From the NCBI GenBank assembly GCA_944989445.1, contig CALYLW010000133.1, positions 476,001-540,000 of the forward strand: a stretch of DNA of 64,000 nt. The letters are read 5' to 3'. Both the position numbers and the translations under genes were made by a program. Below, piece after piece: positions 35,440-45,462 of the stretch. The notes under the pieces were generated by a model. It worked only from the letters and a program-made list of their open reading frames with translations, was not told where the DNA came from and did no database searches. The stretch comes from Ampullaceana balthica (lineage: Eukaryota; Mollusca; Gastropoda; Lymnaeidae). How positions within the stretch are numbered: position 1 is the stretch's first letter; the number at the start of each line of letters is the position of its first letter.

Positions 35440-36110
35440 AGGTTAGCAAATACAGTCGCAAATAACGAGATGTTACAAAACAGTGACCAAAAGAAAGTTT
35501 ATGAGCACGTCAGGAGGAGTGTTGTCTCGGGCACTGGCATGGTGTTTTTCCTTGATGCTCCAGGAGAAATTGGCAAGACAATATTCATAAACGTTCTTCT
35601 TGCAAACAATTGAGCAGTAGATAACATTACCATAGTAATGGCTTCTTCTGGCATCGCAGCGACTATTCTTGAGGGTGGCAGAACTGCTAATTCAGCTTTA
35701 AAGTTGCCTCTGAACCTCGGGCATATTAAATCCCCAACGTGTAATATATCAACGCAGAGTAAAGGGGCTGAAATACTACGACAAAGTCAGCTTATAATTT
35801 GGGATGCATGCAGAATAGTACACACAGGAGGTGTTGAGGCTTTAGACAGGACCCTCTAAAACATCCGACATAGTTACAAAGTTATGGGAGGCTTGACAAT
35901 TTTTTTAGATGGAGACTTCCGGCAAAACCTACCAATCGTGCCAAGATGAACACATGCTGATAACGTTAATGCATGTATGAAATCTTCATACCTATGGCAA
36001 CACATCAATATTGATATCTTAAGAATAAACATTAGGGTTCATTTGAATGGCGACAAAAAGATGGGGATTTCTCTTCTAATCTGAGGAGCTTAGGAGATGG
36101 CTTTTTTATT
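35440..36110 (+). pseudogene. Helitron Pif1-type helicase relic
   Basis: The plus strand reads 'KVYEHVRRSVVSGTGMVFFL', then 'DAPGEIGKTIFINVLLANN' (Walker A, GxxGKT, with Glu in place of the usual Gly or Ala), then 'ITIVMASSGIAATILEGGRT', 'NSALKLPLNL', 'ILRQSQLIIWDACRIVHTGG' (Walker B; the usual DE is DA) and 'VEALDRTL'. After stops come 'GGLTIFLDGDFRQNLPIVPR' and 'NACMKSSYLWQHINIDILRI'. These are the Pif1-like motifs in the order found in Helitron RepHel. In-frame stops after VLLANN, DRTL and PIVPR, and the lost Walker B Glu, show it is dead. The Rep part upstream was not recognised. Confidence 0.85.
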
Positions 36111-36299
36111 TGAGATAAATGTAAAATAAACAGCTCTATTAATCTCTGTCTCCTCGTAAATAACTTGAAAAATTTCCTTAAAAATATTGACCTCAATCTA
36201 AAAAAATCTCCACGAATACCATGTATCATGGTCGCGGGAAAGATCTATCTTGACACCAAGAAATGACATAACTACGACTCTAAATAAAAATTGTACTTC

Positions 36300-36790
36300 A
36301 AAAACTACATTCACAAACAAAAGATATACGTGTGCCGATTCAGTTGTGGAAGTAGATGACTGCAAAATCGTGTGAATATCGAATTGGGAATAAATAATAA
36401 AATGTTTACATTAAAAATAAAAAAAAATATTTATTAAAACTGTATAAATAAAAATAATAGTGCTAATTAAAAAAAATAGATTTTTGGTTTCCGGCCCTGA
36501 AGTAATTGGCATTAGGTTTTCTTTTGATTTGTGGTATTTTATATGGGTTATCTAGTTTTCATATTCCAAAATAGGTAAAGATGCAATATTTAAAATGGCT
36601 GCCACAGTTTAAATTTTTTTAAAAGATGAAGATTACGTTACCAGAAAAATGTCTAACATAAATATATAATATTCAACTTATTAAGGACCCGGGGGCCCAA
36701 ATTGTCAATTTGTAACATGATTTATATAAAACGTATTTTAAACATTGACTACTTGCTTGACAAATGCATCCATCATCATCCAGATTTAAA
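36300..36790. other. Unassigned AT-rich sequence
   Basis: No gene or repeat family recognised. Confidence 0.4.
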
Positions 36791-36799
36791 TCAACTAGT

Positions 36800-37250
36800 C
36801 TTTTGGAATTTACACATTGCATCGTTTGGGCATAGGGCCTTTAATGTCTGAGTATTTTTTTTTGGTTGTGTTAGATAAATTGTAACAATATTTTTTTAGA
36901 CACTGATCGCCAAGAAATGTTAAACAGTTTTTGAGTACACTCCTGCAAAGGGTTCCGGCTAAAATGTGTGATACTCGATTAAACTTTGTAGATGTTGCAA
37001 ACACATCCTTTTTTAAAAAAAAAGGTACAGGACAAAGCATGTCCAAAAGATAATCATGTTTCATACCAAATTCTACGCGTAACTGATCTAACAGCCAACA
37101 ACGCTCGGCATGTTAAACTTTCATGTTTATCGCTCCATCGTCACAATTTTTGTTAGTCGGCTTTCCTTCTTTAATCGACACCGATAAATGTACTTCGTTA
37201 GTAATACGCCAATGTCAGTGGCCATGCTTAGCCATTAGACGGTTTTTGTA
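36800..37250 (-). pseudogene. Unidentified decayed ORF
   Basis: The minus strand reads 'TNEVHLSVSIKEGKPTNKNC', then 'CWLLDQLRVEFGMKHDYLL' and, after a stop-free run, 'FNRVSHILAGTLCRSVLKNC' with 'TTKKKYSDIKGPMPKRCNV'. The Cys- and Lys-rich text is protein-like over about 140 residues with one stop. I do not recognise the family; a transposon-derived protein is plausible because only relics surround it. Confidence 0.35.
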
Positions 37251-37659
37251 CTTATTATCCCTTCTTCAAGAAATTTGGTACGCGCGTTCTAAACACTAAC
37301 TGAAATACTACTTCTCCGTTGCAATAACCGCTCTCCCTCTATGAAATGTATATATATACATATCATTATAAACATCATCATCAGCCCTGGGCCTGTTGCG
37401 AAAAATAAGGGGCACATGGACACTTCAACAGACAATGATCTCCATGGTTGCCTATCTCGAGCGGTGGGCAATAACACATGCAATGTCAACAGTGTCAATT
37501 CCTTTATGTTGTAAGGCAAACTTTTCTGACGTTGTCCTGCAGCACTCTGTAGTTTCAGTTTACTGCCTCTAAATTTTATTATATATTCTAGCAGCAATTC
37601 CGGTCCAGGGACGGGAATAAGTGTAGGGTGACCTGTGAACTTCATGGTAGGACATCACA

Positions 37660-38215
37660 TTATTACCTAACCCCGTCTGTCCAGAGACCCTACCTCAACC
37701 TCCCACCACGGTCTTTCCAAAGGCCCTACCCCCCACACTGCAGTCTGAACAGAGACCATAATCTCTCCCCCACTCCACCGCAGTTTATCGAGAGACCCGT
37801 CGTCTCGACCGACTATACATGTGTATCACGTCAAAAATACTATACATTTTAGTTCTAATAACATTAACCATCCCCATCTGTCAAGATACCCTACCTCCCC
37901 CCCCCACAGCGCTGGTCTGTCCAGAGACCCTACCTCCCACCCCCCCCCCACACAAACACCTCGGTCTTCCAGAGTTATAATAAATAACCCGTAAAAACAA
38001 TGTTTTTGATTACTAATCCCAACGCGCACCGCACAAAACAAACTCTAGGCGAAAACCTGCACAAAAATTCACCCAGTTTAAACGTAGGTCAATATACAAA
38101 TGATAATTAATTTTTCTCCGCCAGTGATTGGCTGTCGGAACCTGTAGAAGTTTGAGGAACCAATCGCTATCGATGACTGGACAGAAAATCTCCTTTTATT
38201 ATATAGGATATGTTA
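37660..38215 (+). repeat. C-rich pair repeat plus family G copy
   Basis: Several diverged 'gtctgtccagagaccctacc' units (37671-37950) with C homopolymers lead into the family G words 'aatcccaacgcgcaccgc', 'gtgattggctgtcgg' and 'ccttttattatataggatat'. The same order, shorter, is at 21390-21700. Confidence 0.6.
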
Positions 38216-38321
38216 ACATTTTTTTAGGTACGTTTGTGTATGCGACAATTTAATGTCACCCTCATACCTATAATATAATTAAATTGAGTGCTGAGATTTC
38301 TCTTTAGAATACAACTCATAC

Positions 38322-40030
38322 AGTCGGAACTCGCTAAGTCGAACTCATCTAAGTGGAATACCTCCCTATATCGAAATAATTGTTAGGTCCCGGCCAAATT
38401 CCATAAGAGTAATGCATTTTGGCCCTTTAAATTCTATTTTATTTTAACCCATTTAATGCTATTATCCACATTATGGGATCACGCACTTTAGACCGTCTAG
38501 TCGCGCCATGTCATACTTTTTGAGAAAACAAAGATTTGTGTGTCATTGCGTCAAGGTTGTGTGTGAGCCACTGATTCTAATTTTAGCCTATACACGTGGT
38601 TAATTTTACGCGTGAGATCATTTTTCCCGCCGAGGTAACCATTTTTGTGTTGTGGACGGAACGCCGGTTTTGAAAGGCAAAAAACAAAAACAAAACAAAT
38701 GTGGATCCTTTTATAAATGTGTTGTTTGTTTTGATGTTTGGTAAGTTCTTATCGTTATAATCACACTTGTTTAATGCATTTCATTCTTTGATGGGTAAAA
38801 TTGACCCACAAATTACGATCCCCATTTCAGGCTAGTGGCTGAAACTGTCTCGAATTTTGGAAATTATTTTGTAATTGCATTTTACAAAAAATGGCAAGAC
38901 ACATGGCTCTCTCTCTCTTCACTGGGAACCAAAGAAAAGGGGGGGGGGCAGAAAGGACACAAACTATATCACAGAGACATAAAAAAAACGTGAGTGAACG
39001 TCTTGTTTGTCTTGACACATGTGTACTTCGGTTATCCAAATCCCCACCACTCTTCATCACAATAGCTTGCCAACTAAAAACTGTGATTGGCCGACCCCAG
39101 GCTAGAGTCAGCCATTTTGGCAAAAAAAGGGGACACGAATGGACACAAATTATTTTTAAAAATTAAAAAAAAATCCGCTTGGGCTTGAACCCTGGACCTT
39201 CGAATCTCGTGTTATTATGTGTAGGAACAAGACTAGTGAACGCAATAACCATTGTTGGTCTCGAGACATTCGTAGACCCCTGTGAGGGTCATTGTCATGC
39301 TCATTTGCACATACCCGCTTTGGTGAATTATACATATAAAGATTATTGAATATATAATCTATTATAAGTAATATTAAAGCATTCTGTCTGCATTTACTAA
39401 TTAAACAATATTGCAGCAGTAAAGGTAAGCAAGTAAATCATTTAGTCAATTTATTTATTTTAATTTTTTTTAAAAGAAAGATAACATTTTCGTGAAATAT
39501 TTTTGATACAAAAAAGTTATTTATAGCTTTTTCGGCTTTAATATATATTTTTAATAATTATTGATTTTTATTATAAATGTTTCAAGAGAAAGCCAAATTA
39601 ACCTTAAATTTTGGACACGTTCATTTTGAAGAAACTTTTAAAAAATTAATAAATGTTTTTAAAGTATGACAGAGAAAGCTTAAACTTTTAAAATTGTAAT
39701 TAATAGACATATTTTTGTTGTTGAAGACTTGTCTGAAATATTTTGAAAACATTTGTATTTCTGATAATATGTGTCACATGTCATACAAGAGCGCACGATG
39801 AAGGAGCGACGATAAATGGGCGCAACCATAAGAGCGCTATTCCTCATCTTAAAATTTTTACATCTAATTAAATTTAGCAGTCTCAAATATGTGCGTCATG
39901 CTCCGAGTTTGTGTATGAGCCACTGATTCTAATTTTAGCCTATCCACTTGGTTGGCTGTCCGCGCGAGATCATTCTTCCTTTCGAGGTAAACATTTTTTG
40001 TTCGACGAATAGAGGTCCGACTATATTTTG
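38322..40030 (+). mobile_element. Pogo/Tigger-like element with internal duplication
   Basis: Left end after TA: 'cagtcggaactcgctaagtc'. The right end, inverted, reads 'tagtcggacctctattcgtc' and is followed by TA. The words 'gagccactgattctaatttt' occur twice (about 38565 and 39917), so a part of the element is present twice. A tRNA-like piece (39175-39268) and AT-rich DNA lie between. The frames at 38827-39166 on both strands carry no domain. Whether this is one element or two fragments is open. Confidence 0.5.
39175..39268 (-). other. tRNA-like relic
   Basis: On the minus strand a B-box-like 'gggttcaagccc' (39181-39192) and an A-box-like 'acaatggttattgcg' (39241-39255) are spaced as in a tRNA with an insertion. 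The acceptor arms do not pair, so this is a pseudo-tRNA or a SINE head, not a working tRNA. Confidence 0.4.
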
Positions 40031-40667
40031 TTTGTAATAAACATATTAAAAATGTAATTCTCTCTTGCTGAAAAAAATGAGTTTAAAATGTTTTTTCAAA
40101 TATTTTATATTTAGTTTAAAAGTATAGGGAAACAAATTTTGTCTGTATTCACAATAACAGCTGGTTGACAAATGCTTAAACAATGTATAAACTGTATATA
40201 AAGCAAACGTTCATATAGTGCCCTCTAATGATGAAATCTGTAAAATTAAAAATTATGTTTTTTTTTAAAATTTGCATCATGATGGATATGTATGTGCCTT
40301 ATTGTGAAGATGGTGTCAAATTTAATTGGAAATACTTTCTGACACATTTCAGAAAGAAACATTACTTTGGGCCTCAGACTTAAAAGAAAGTTAAATTAAT
40401 TAAAATATATTTTGTAAAGATCCAATCTTCAGCCCGGTAGCAAGATTTCAAAATACATTTTTCGCTTAGACGAGCTGTATGAGCTATAAATGGTACATGC
40501 TGTAAAGTGAAACTAAATTTTGATTTACATTGATATGATGCACATGATTTTCTTAGTTTGGTTGAAATCAATTAATCCAATGTAAAGACTTATACGTCAC
40601 AAAACCATTCCGAACGTATTTCCGTTTATATTATAATATAAATAAATATATATGGTTAAAAGATATA

Positions 40668-40670
<3 letters not shown>
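39270..40670. other. Unassigned AT-rich sequence with the right end of the pogo-like element
   Basis: No supported gene apart from the element end at about 39885-40030. Short minus-strand frames at 39680-39886 and 40380-40571 have no domain. Confidence 0.4.
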
Positions 40671-40721
<51 letters not shown>

Positions 40722-40725
40722 TATA
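40671..40725. repeat. (TA)n microsatellite, left half, split by a pogo insertion
   Basis: This tract occupies the place of the uninterrupted 23956-24042 tract in the sister copy. The pogo element has been inserted in it. Confidence 0.8.
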
Positions 40726-41418
40726 CAGTAGAATCCCTTTAGTCCGGCATCCAACAGTCCGGAAAGCCCGATAATACGGCATCGCTCCGGAAAATTGTAA
40801 TCTCCAAAAGTGTGTCTTTCAAGAAAATAAAAACGCTCAAGAGCTATTCGGAAGTTTTCATGGTAGTTCGGGATCACCCGGAAGTGCTCTGAAAACCTTC
40901 AGCCTACTCAAAATCGTGAAGAAAGTGATTCAGGTGCCGAAACTGAAGAAAAGGAAGAAATCAGCTGGGCAGAAGCTGCATAATCACTAAAAAAAGTTTA
41001 TCTCTTTTACTGAGGCTAGTACTAGCTACAGTGCTTCAGAAATTATTGATTTCCAAATCATTAAAAATCCATTTTATAATTAACACCCAAACTCAAGAAA
41101 ACAAAAAGACGTTCGTGACTTTTTTAAAATCTAAGTGAAATATGTTTTACAGTACGTGTACATACATTATATGAAATGTAAAATAAACTTTGTTGCATTT
41201 GCATCAATAATAATTGCATATTGTATTTGTAGATTAATTATTAACCTAATTGTTCTTATAATTACGATTTGTGTATGTATGTAGTTAAAAAAACAAAGTA
41301 CATTTGTTTTACGGCAAAGCCTACACTAAAAAGAAGGGACACTGCCCGATAGACCAGAATTTTCGATAGTCCGGCACCGAGCCGGTCCCGAGCGTGCCGG
41401 ATTATCGGAGTTCTACTG
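40726..41418 (+). mobile_element. Pogo/Tigger element, 693 bp, with transposase C-terminus relic
   Basis: TIRs 'cagtagaatccctttagtcc' and, inverted, 'cagtagaactccgataatcc', each followed by a 'ggca' word and flanked by TA on both sides (40724-40725 and 41419-41420). Inside, on the plus strand, 'ESDSGAETEEKEEISWAEAA' and, one frame on, 'KKFISFTEASTSYSASEIID' followed by 'FQIIKNPFYN' read as the acidic C-terminal tail of a Tigger-type transposase. The catalytic DDE domain is gone. The element sits 36 bp downstream of the donor side of host exon a3. It is absent from the duplicate at 24 kb, so it came in after the duplication. Confidence 0.85.
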
Positions 41419-41455
41419 TACATATATAAAAAAGCATATCATGTAATTTACTTAC

Positions 41456-41592
41456 ATTTATAATTGTCTCATTAGTAAATTCCTCAAAATCATGAGATGT
41501 TGTATAAAGACATTTAACATGGACCGCCGTTCCGTTCACTTCGTAGTAATGGCATCCAGGAAAATAATACTTTGTTGTTAAATCTCCCATGC
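41456..41592 (-). CDS. Exon a3: N-terminal half of an Ig-like repeat domain
   Basis: A 137 nt exon, phase 1 to phase 0, acceptor 'taaatttcag', donor 'gtaagtaaat'. It encodes 'GMGDLTTKYYFPGCHYYEVN', then 'GTAVHVKCLYTTSHDFEEF' and 'TNETIIN'. The two Cys are spaced C-x13-C, as in a4, and NGT and NET are potential N-glycosylation sites. The exon start completes the codon left open by exon b2 (44673-44889). Differences from a4 are mostly substitutions and the length is kept, which suggests selection on both copies, though a recent duplication would also look like this. Confidence 0.66.
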
Positions 41593-41719
41593 CTGAAATT
41601 TAAATTAAATACAAGGTACAAAAAAATCAGTTCATAAAAACAATCAATGTAAGCTTTATCATAGTGATTATTTCTACCAATTCTGTTATAAGTACTCATA
41701 ACTTATAAAGTCTATATAA

Positions 41720-41741
41720 ATATATATATAATATATATATA

Positions 41742-41789
<48 letters not shown>

Positions 41790-41822
41790 AATATATATAT
41801 GTGTGTGTATATATATAAATGT

Positions 41823-41869
<47 letters not shown>

Positions 41870-41875
41870 CATATA
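41720..41875. repeat. (TA)n microsatellite
   Basis: Interrupted TA tract with a short GT part, in the same place as 24320-24400 of the sister copy. Confidence 0.85.
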
Positions 41876-42479
41876 TATATAATTCGCCAAAAATAAAAAC
41901 TGATAAAGATGACAAATATGAAAAAAAAATCAAATTATTTTTAAAACACACATACAGTTTTTTTACAATTTAATCTTTACATCTACAGAAAGTTCCATGT
42001 TCTTGTTTTCTTAGGCTTAATTGATAAAAAGTAAGTCTAAATCGTTTTACCAACTTTTTACTAACTTGCTTTCGTGTCTGTCTGTCAGTTCGCAGTTTTC
42101 AAATTTGCCATCGTAAAATTAAACAATTTCTGAGGATCCTATACATCATATAGATCCTAAATTTCTGAGGATCCTAGAGAGCTCAAAATTTTAATTAAGA
42201 TAGATCTTGGATGACAATGATTGCTCCAATCGATCGAATGTACTGCAATTAAGTTATTTTATTTTTAAATTTATCTCAATATAACACCTGTATCCATGTG
42301 CTGTAGTTTAAATTCACGTGCCGAGTTCATCCCGTTACCTCATTGCAATGATATATGAATTTTTAGGTGGGTGCTGATGATTTGTTTGCAGTTAGCCTAA
42401 AAACAAAATTTTGCTCAACTTTCTAGTTATATGTTTAAATTTAACTGCGATGTGGCTGTCAGCCATTTTTTTGTTGACA

Positions 42480-42696
42480 TCTGCCGAAGTATTTATAATA
42501 GTACACTTGAGAAGTTTGTACGTAAAAATATATAAATTATTATTTATTATTAATAATTAATCATTTATTAATAAAAAAAAATTAAAATAGTATAAATATT
42601 TTAACTAATTTTAATCGAATTTTTATCGATTAAATAAATGTAATCGAAAATTGTTTTAACGATTACTCGAGAAATTAATCGTTAATTTCCACAGCC

Positions 42697-42698
<2 letters not shown>
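42480..42698 (-). repeat. Reverse-oriented end of the BED-hAT family
   Basis: Ends 'cgagaaattaatcg' and 'ttaatttccacagccct', the inverse of the left end of the neighbouring element at 42768. A TA tract of about 70 bp separates the two ends, giving a head-to-head pair. Confidence 0.6.

Positions 42699-42767
<69 letters not shown>
42699..42767. repeat. (TA)n microsatellite between two hAT ends
   Basis: TA tract with one 'aaa' interruption between the reverse end and the forward element. Confidence 0.85.
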
Positions 42768-43419
42768 GGGCTTCGGAAAACAACGATTAATTTCTCGATT
42801 AAGCATTAAAATGTGTATCGACAAAATATGAATTAAAATAAATCTTATTAAATAAATATCAATTATAATAATTTAATCGACTAAATTTCGAATAAAAATT
42901 TAAAAAATAATTAAACTATGATTTTTTTTTCAATTTATTAAAAAAATAATTAATTATTAATAATTAATATTAATTTATATATTTTTTAGCGAGTAAACAT
43001 CTCCCACGTATTATTACAATTTATTAATTGTATGTAGACGAGCAGTAAACACAAATTGGAGACTAATGACAGCTTCAGCAGAGTTAAATTTAAGAATGTA
43101 AACGGAAAGATAGGCAACCATTTTGTTTTTAAGCTAACTGTGGATGGCAAAGTAGAAGATGGTGTAAAAGTTTACTGTGTTCACTGCCGTAAACAATTCG
43201 CTTTATGGGGATTAAATACATCGCTGAGGTACTACCCTCAGCACACGCATATTAGAAAAGGGGAAATAACTAAATAATACAAAAAAGGAAAATACTTTTT
43301 TTTTGTAACTTACCTTGAGATGTTCAGTTTAACGACGTAATAAATTTTAAAGTTTGGCTTTAATCGAAATTAACGATAAATTAATTTTTAATTTTTTCAG
43401 ATTAATCATTAAAAGCCCT
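42768..43419 (+). mobile_element. hAT-like element fragment with BED-finger ORF, copy 2
   Basis: Left end 'gggcttcggaaaacaacgat', right end 'attaatcattaaaagccct'. Same size and content as 26139-26790. The BED ORF keeps both Cys of the C-x2-C pair here. Confidence 0.7.
43059..43277 (+). pseudogene. BED zinc-finger fragment of a hAT transposase
   Basis: 'NDSFSRVKFKNVNGKIGNHF', then 'KVEDGVKVYCVHCRKQFALW' and 'SLRYYPQHTHIRKGEITK'. The C-V-H-C pair and the His-rich end fit a BED finger, better kept than in copy 1. The start codon of copy 1 (ATG) is TTG in this copy, so no good start remains. The catalytic domain is missing. Confidence 0.6.
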
Positions 43420-44099
43420 AATATAGAAATATATTTTAAAAATCATAAAATGAGTTTCTTTGTAGTTTTTGTATATGAAAATTATGAATGAAATGTCTTT
43501 GAGTTGATATTTTTTTTTAAATTTATATTTTTTTATTAATGTCGTTCAAGCATAAATACGCAGGTTTATATGCAGGTAGTCCTAGGGTGACGACGGTCCT
43601 ATCACAGCTTACTATGTTTCGTGGTTACGAACGCTCCCCAGAAACATTTGTTAAAATATAATATTAGGCGTTATTCCATCTTTTTTGAATTTTTTTTTAA
43701 AACTTTTGTTTCTGTGTTAACGAATTGTTCCCTCTATTTGAAATAATATGTATGTCATTAACTACTTTTATGTTTCGAGCGCGTGGAGGAATAAATGCGC
43801 TTTGTGATGATTGCAGGCAGATGAAGATGCTCAGTCTCAGTAGATACGTCATTTTGGTTGTTTTCACCAGTAGTACTGGGCCGCGGACTGGTACAAAGAC
43901 TCCGTAAGTCAAATTTTTATGTCAGGTCTTTGTGAGTTCGACTCGGTCCAGACCGACTGTATACGCTACCGGCATCTTTTATTATTTCGACATAAAACTT
44001 ACAGAAAATGTTAACTACACTTTTGCAATGTCCTTATGCATACTTTGTCGTTTATTTAAAAAAAAACACTGATAGTTTTTAGTTGTTACTTGGTAAACA

Positions 44100-44233
44100 T
44101 TGGGTGCCCCAATTCCCTTCCAGTGGTGAGGCTTTCTTAGCGGATTATTTGTATTGTGGTTTTGCGTGGCCTCGATCCCACGCCCCTCAGATTTGTGAGG
44201 CGAGTGCCATACTGACTTCGATATCAAGCCGCC
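44100..44233 (-). repeat. tRNA-derived SINE
   Basis: From 44233 on the minus strand the sequence starts 'ggcggcttgatatcgaag', with an A-box-like 'cagtatggcactc' (44202-44214), an anticodon-loop-like 'cgcctcacaaatctgagg' and a B-box-like 'gggatcgaggcc' (44168-44179). This is a tRNA-like head, nearest in look to tRNA-Val(CAC). A non-tRNA body to about 44100 follows. The acceptor arms do not pair, so it is a SINE and not a tRNA gene. Confidence 0.6.
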
Positions 44234-44672
44234 TAGAAAAGGTTAACGTGTGAATACGTTTTTTCGTCATTGTTATGCACACCTTATTATTGCCTTAATT
44301 TTTTTTAAAATTAATTCCTTCATTACAACACACTTAAACCGAGGAACCTGGTAGAATGATAACGTTTTATATCTGAATTATGATAGAATATACATTGCAT
44401 CGTAATCAAATCTTGGAATTTAGAATTTAAAAAAAAAGGATTATTATTCATTATGTTGCAAAGTGTCTTTCTTCCTATTTTCCTACTTATGCTTTTTCGT
44501 CCACTTCTTCTTCTATTTATTTTGATTATTGTTATTAGTTTTATTATTAGTATTATTATTATTATCGTACCAATTTTTTTTTAAGATCCAGAATATAAAA
44601 TAATATTTGTAGTTCACCCCAAGTCAATTGACAATGAATTAAACATGAAGAAAATTAAAGAATTGTACTCAC

Positions 44673-44889
44673 CTAAGACCAGTGGTGATGTTTTATTACT
44701 AATCTGAGCTCTTCCTTCATCATTAACCAAAGTAGCTTGGAATTCATGATAACCTGGACCTAGGTCTGTTACTTCGAGGTACATATTGCATTCGTATACA
44801 ATCTTTGATTCCTTCAAAACTTTTTTAAAATTTAATTCAAAATATCTTTCGAAGATCAGTTTGTTTGCATTTAATTTATAAGCCGTTCC
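44673..44889 (-). CDS. Exon b2: C-terminal half of an Ig-like repeat domain
   Basis: A 217 nt exon, phase 0 to phase 1, acceptor 'tatttcag', donor 'gtgagtac'. It encodes 'GTAYKLNANKLIFERYFELN', then 'YECNMYLEVTDLGPGYHEF' and 'ATLVNDEGRAQISNKTSPLV'. The block 'YLEVTDLGPGYHEF' corresponds to the E-F strands of an Ig-like fold, but the usual second Cys after D-x-G-x-Y is absent and a Cys sits before the E strand. NKT is a potential N-glycosylation site. It is joined in frame to a2 upstream and a3 downstream. It is the clearest b exon and defines the family with 14024-14237. Confidence 0.7.
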
Positions 44890-45077
44890 CTGAAATAAAA
44901 TGTACATTTTGTTATGGATATCAAATTTAATTGTAAATCTGTCAAAGTCGATTTTAATTCATACAATTTAAAAAATAATGCTTGTTAAACAAGTGTGCAA
45001 TATGTGTAAGAAAATTATAAAAAATAATTCAAATAAAAAAAGAAAACACAAAAAGAACTTTAAAAAAATATACTTAC

Positions 45078-45214
45078 ATTGGTGTATATCTTGTAAAGAC
45101 ACCAAGAATGATTAAATTGTATAAAACTTGAAGAGCATGTCAGAATAATATTTTTATGTTGAAGTATTGGAAAGTAGCAAAAAAAATCATCTGCAAAACT
45201 ACTTGTATTTTTAT
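45078..45214 (-). CDS. Exon a2: N-terminal half of an Ig-like repeat domain
   Basis: A 137 nt exon, phase 1 to phase 0, acceptor 'tttgcag', donor 'gtaagtat'. It encodes 'NKNTSSFADDFFCYFPILQH', then 'KNIILTCSSSFIQFNHSWCL' and 'YKIYTN'. The length and both phases are the same as in a3 and a4, although the sequence is diverged, and the first two Cys keep the C-x13-C spacing. There is no start-to-stop frame over it, so it would be missed without the splice reasoning. It joins in frame to b1 upstream and b2 downstream, which is strong support for the model. Confidence 0.6.
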
Positions 45215-45462
45215 CTGCAAAAATAATAAAATATACTGTACATTGTATTGTATTAAATTTAAAAGATATAAATAATGATACGACTAATTTAAAGCTAGGT
45301 ATAGTTTATGTAACTTTCATTTAATTAATTAGAAACCTACATTCTTTTTTAAAGATATTTCCTTTTTCTATATATCTTGCCCTAATGTAATTTGTTGCTG
45401 TAATTAAACATACTGACATAAATTATGACCACAAAAAGGTTGTTAAAAAAATATTTACTCAC

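Larger units (their letters stand above)
41419..43912. repeat. Segmental duplication, copy 2 (exon a3 side)
   Basis: Parallel to 24043-27285 in the same order and orientation. Instead of the palindromic MITE and family G insertions of copy 1 it carries a reverse hAT end and a TA tract at about 42480-42767. The left border coincides with the TA tract next to the exon; the right border is near 43912. Confidence 0.75.

Noticed and set aside
37289..37645. 118-codon minus-strand frame
   Set aside because: Protein-like only by chance; no known motif, and it overlaps 5' parts of a dispersed repeat.
40597..40877. Minus-strand frames of 61 and 68 codons
   Set aside because: Mostly (TA)n translation and part of the pogo TIR.
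44100..44233. Functional tRNA-Val gene
   Set aside because: The acceptor arms do not pair and the body continues as in a SINE.
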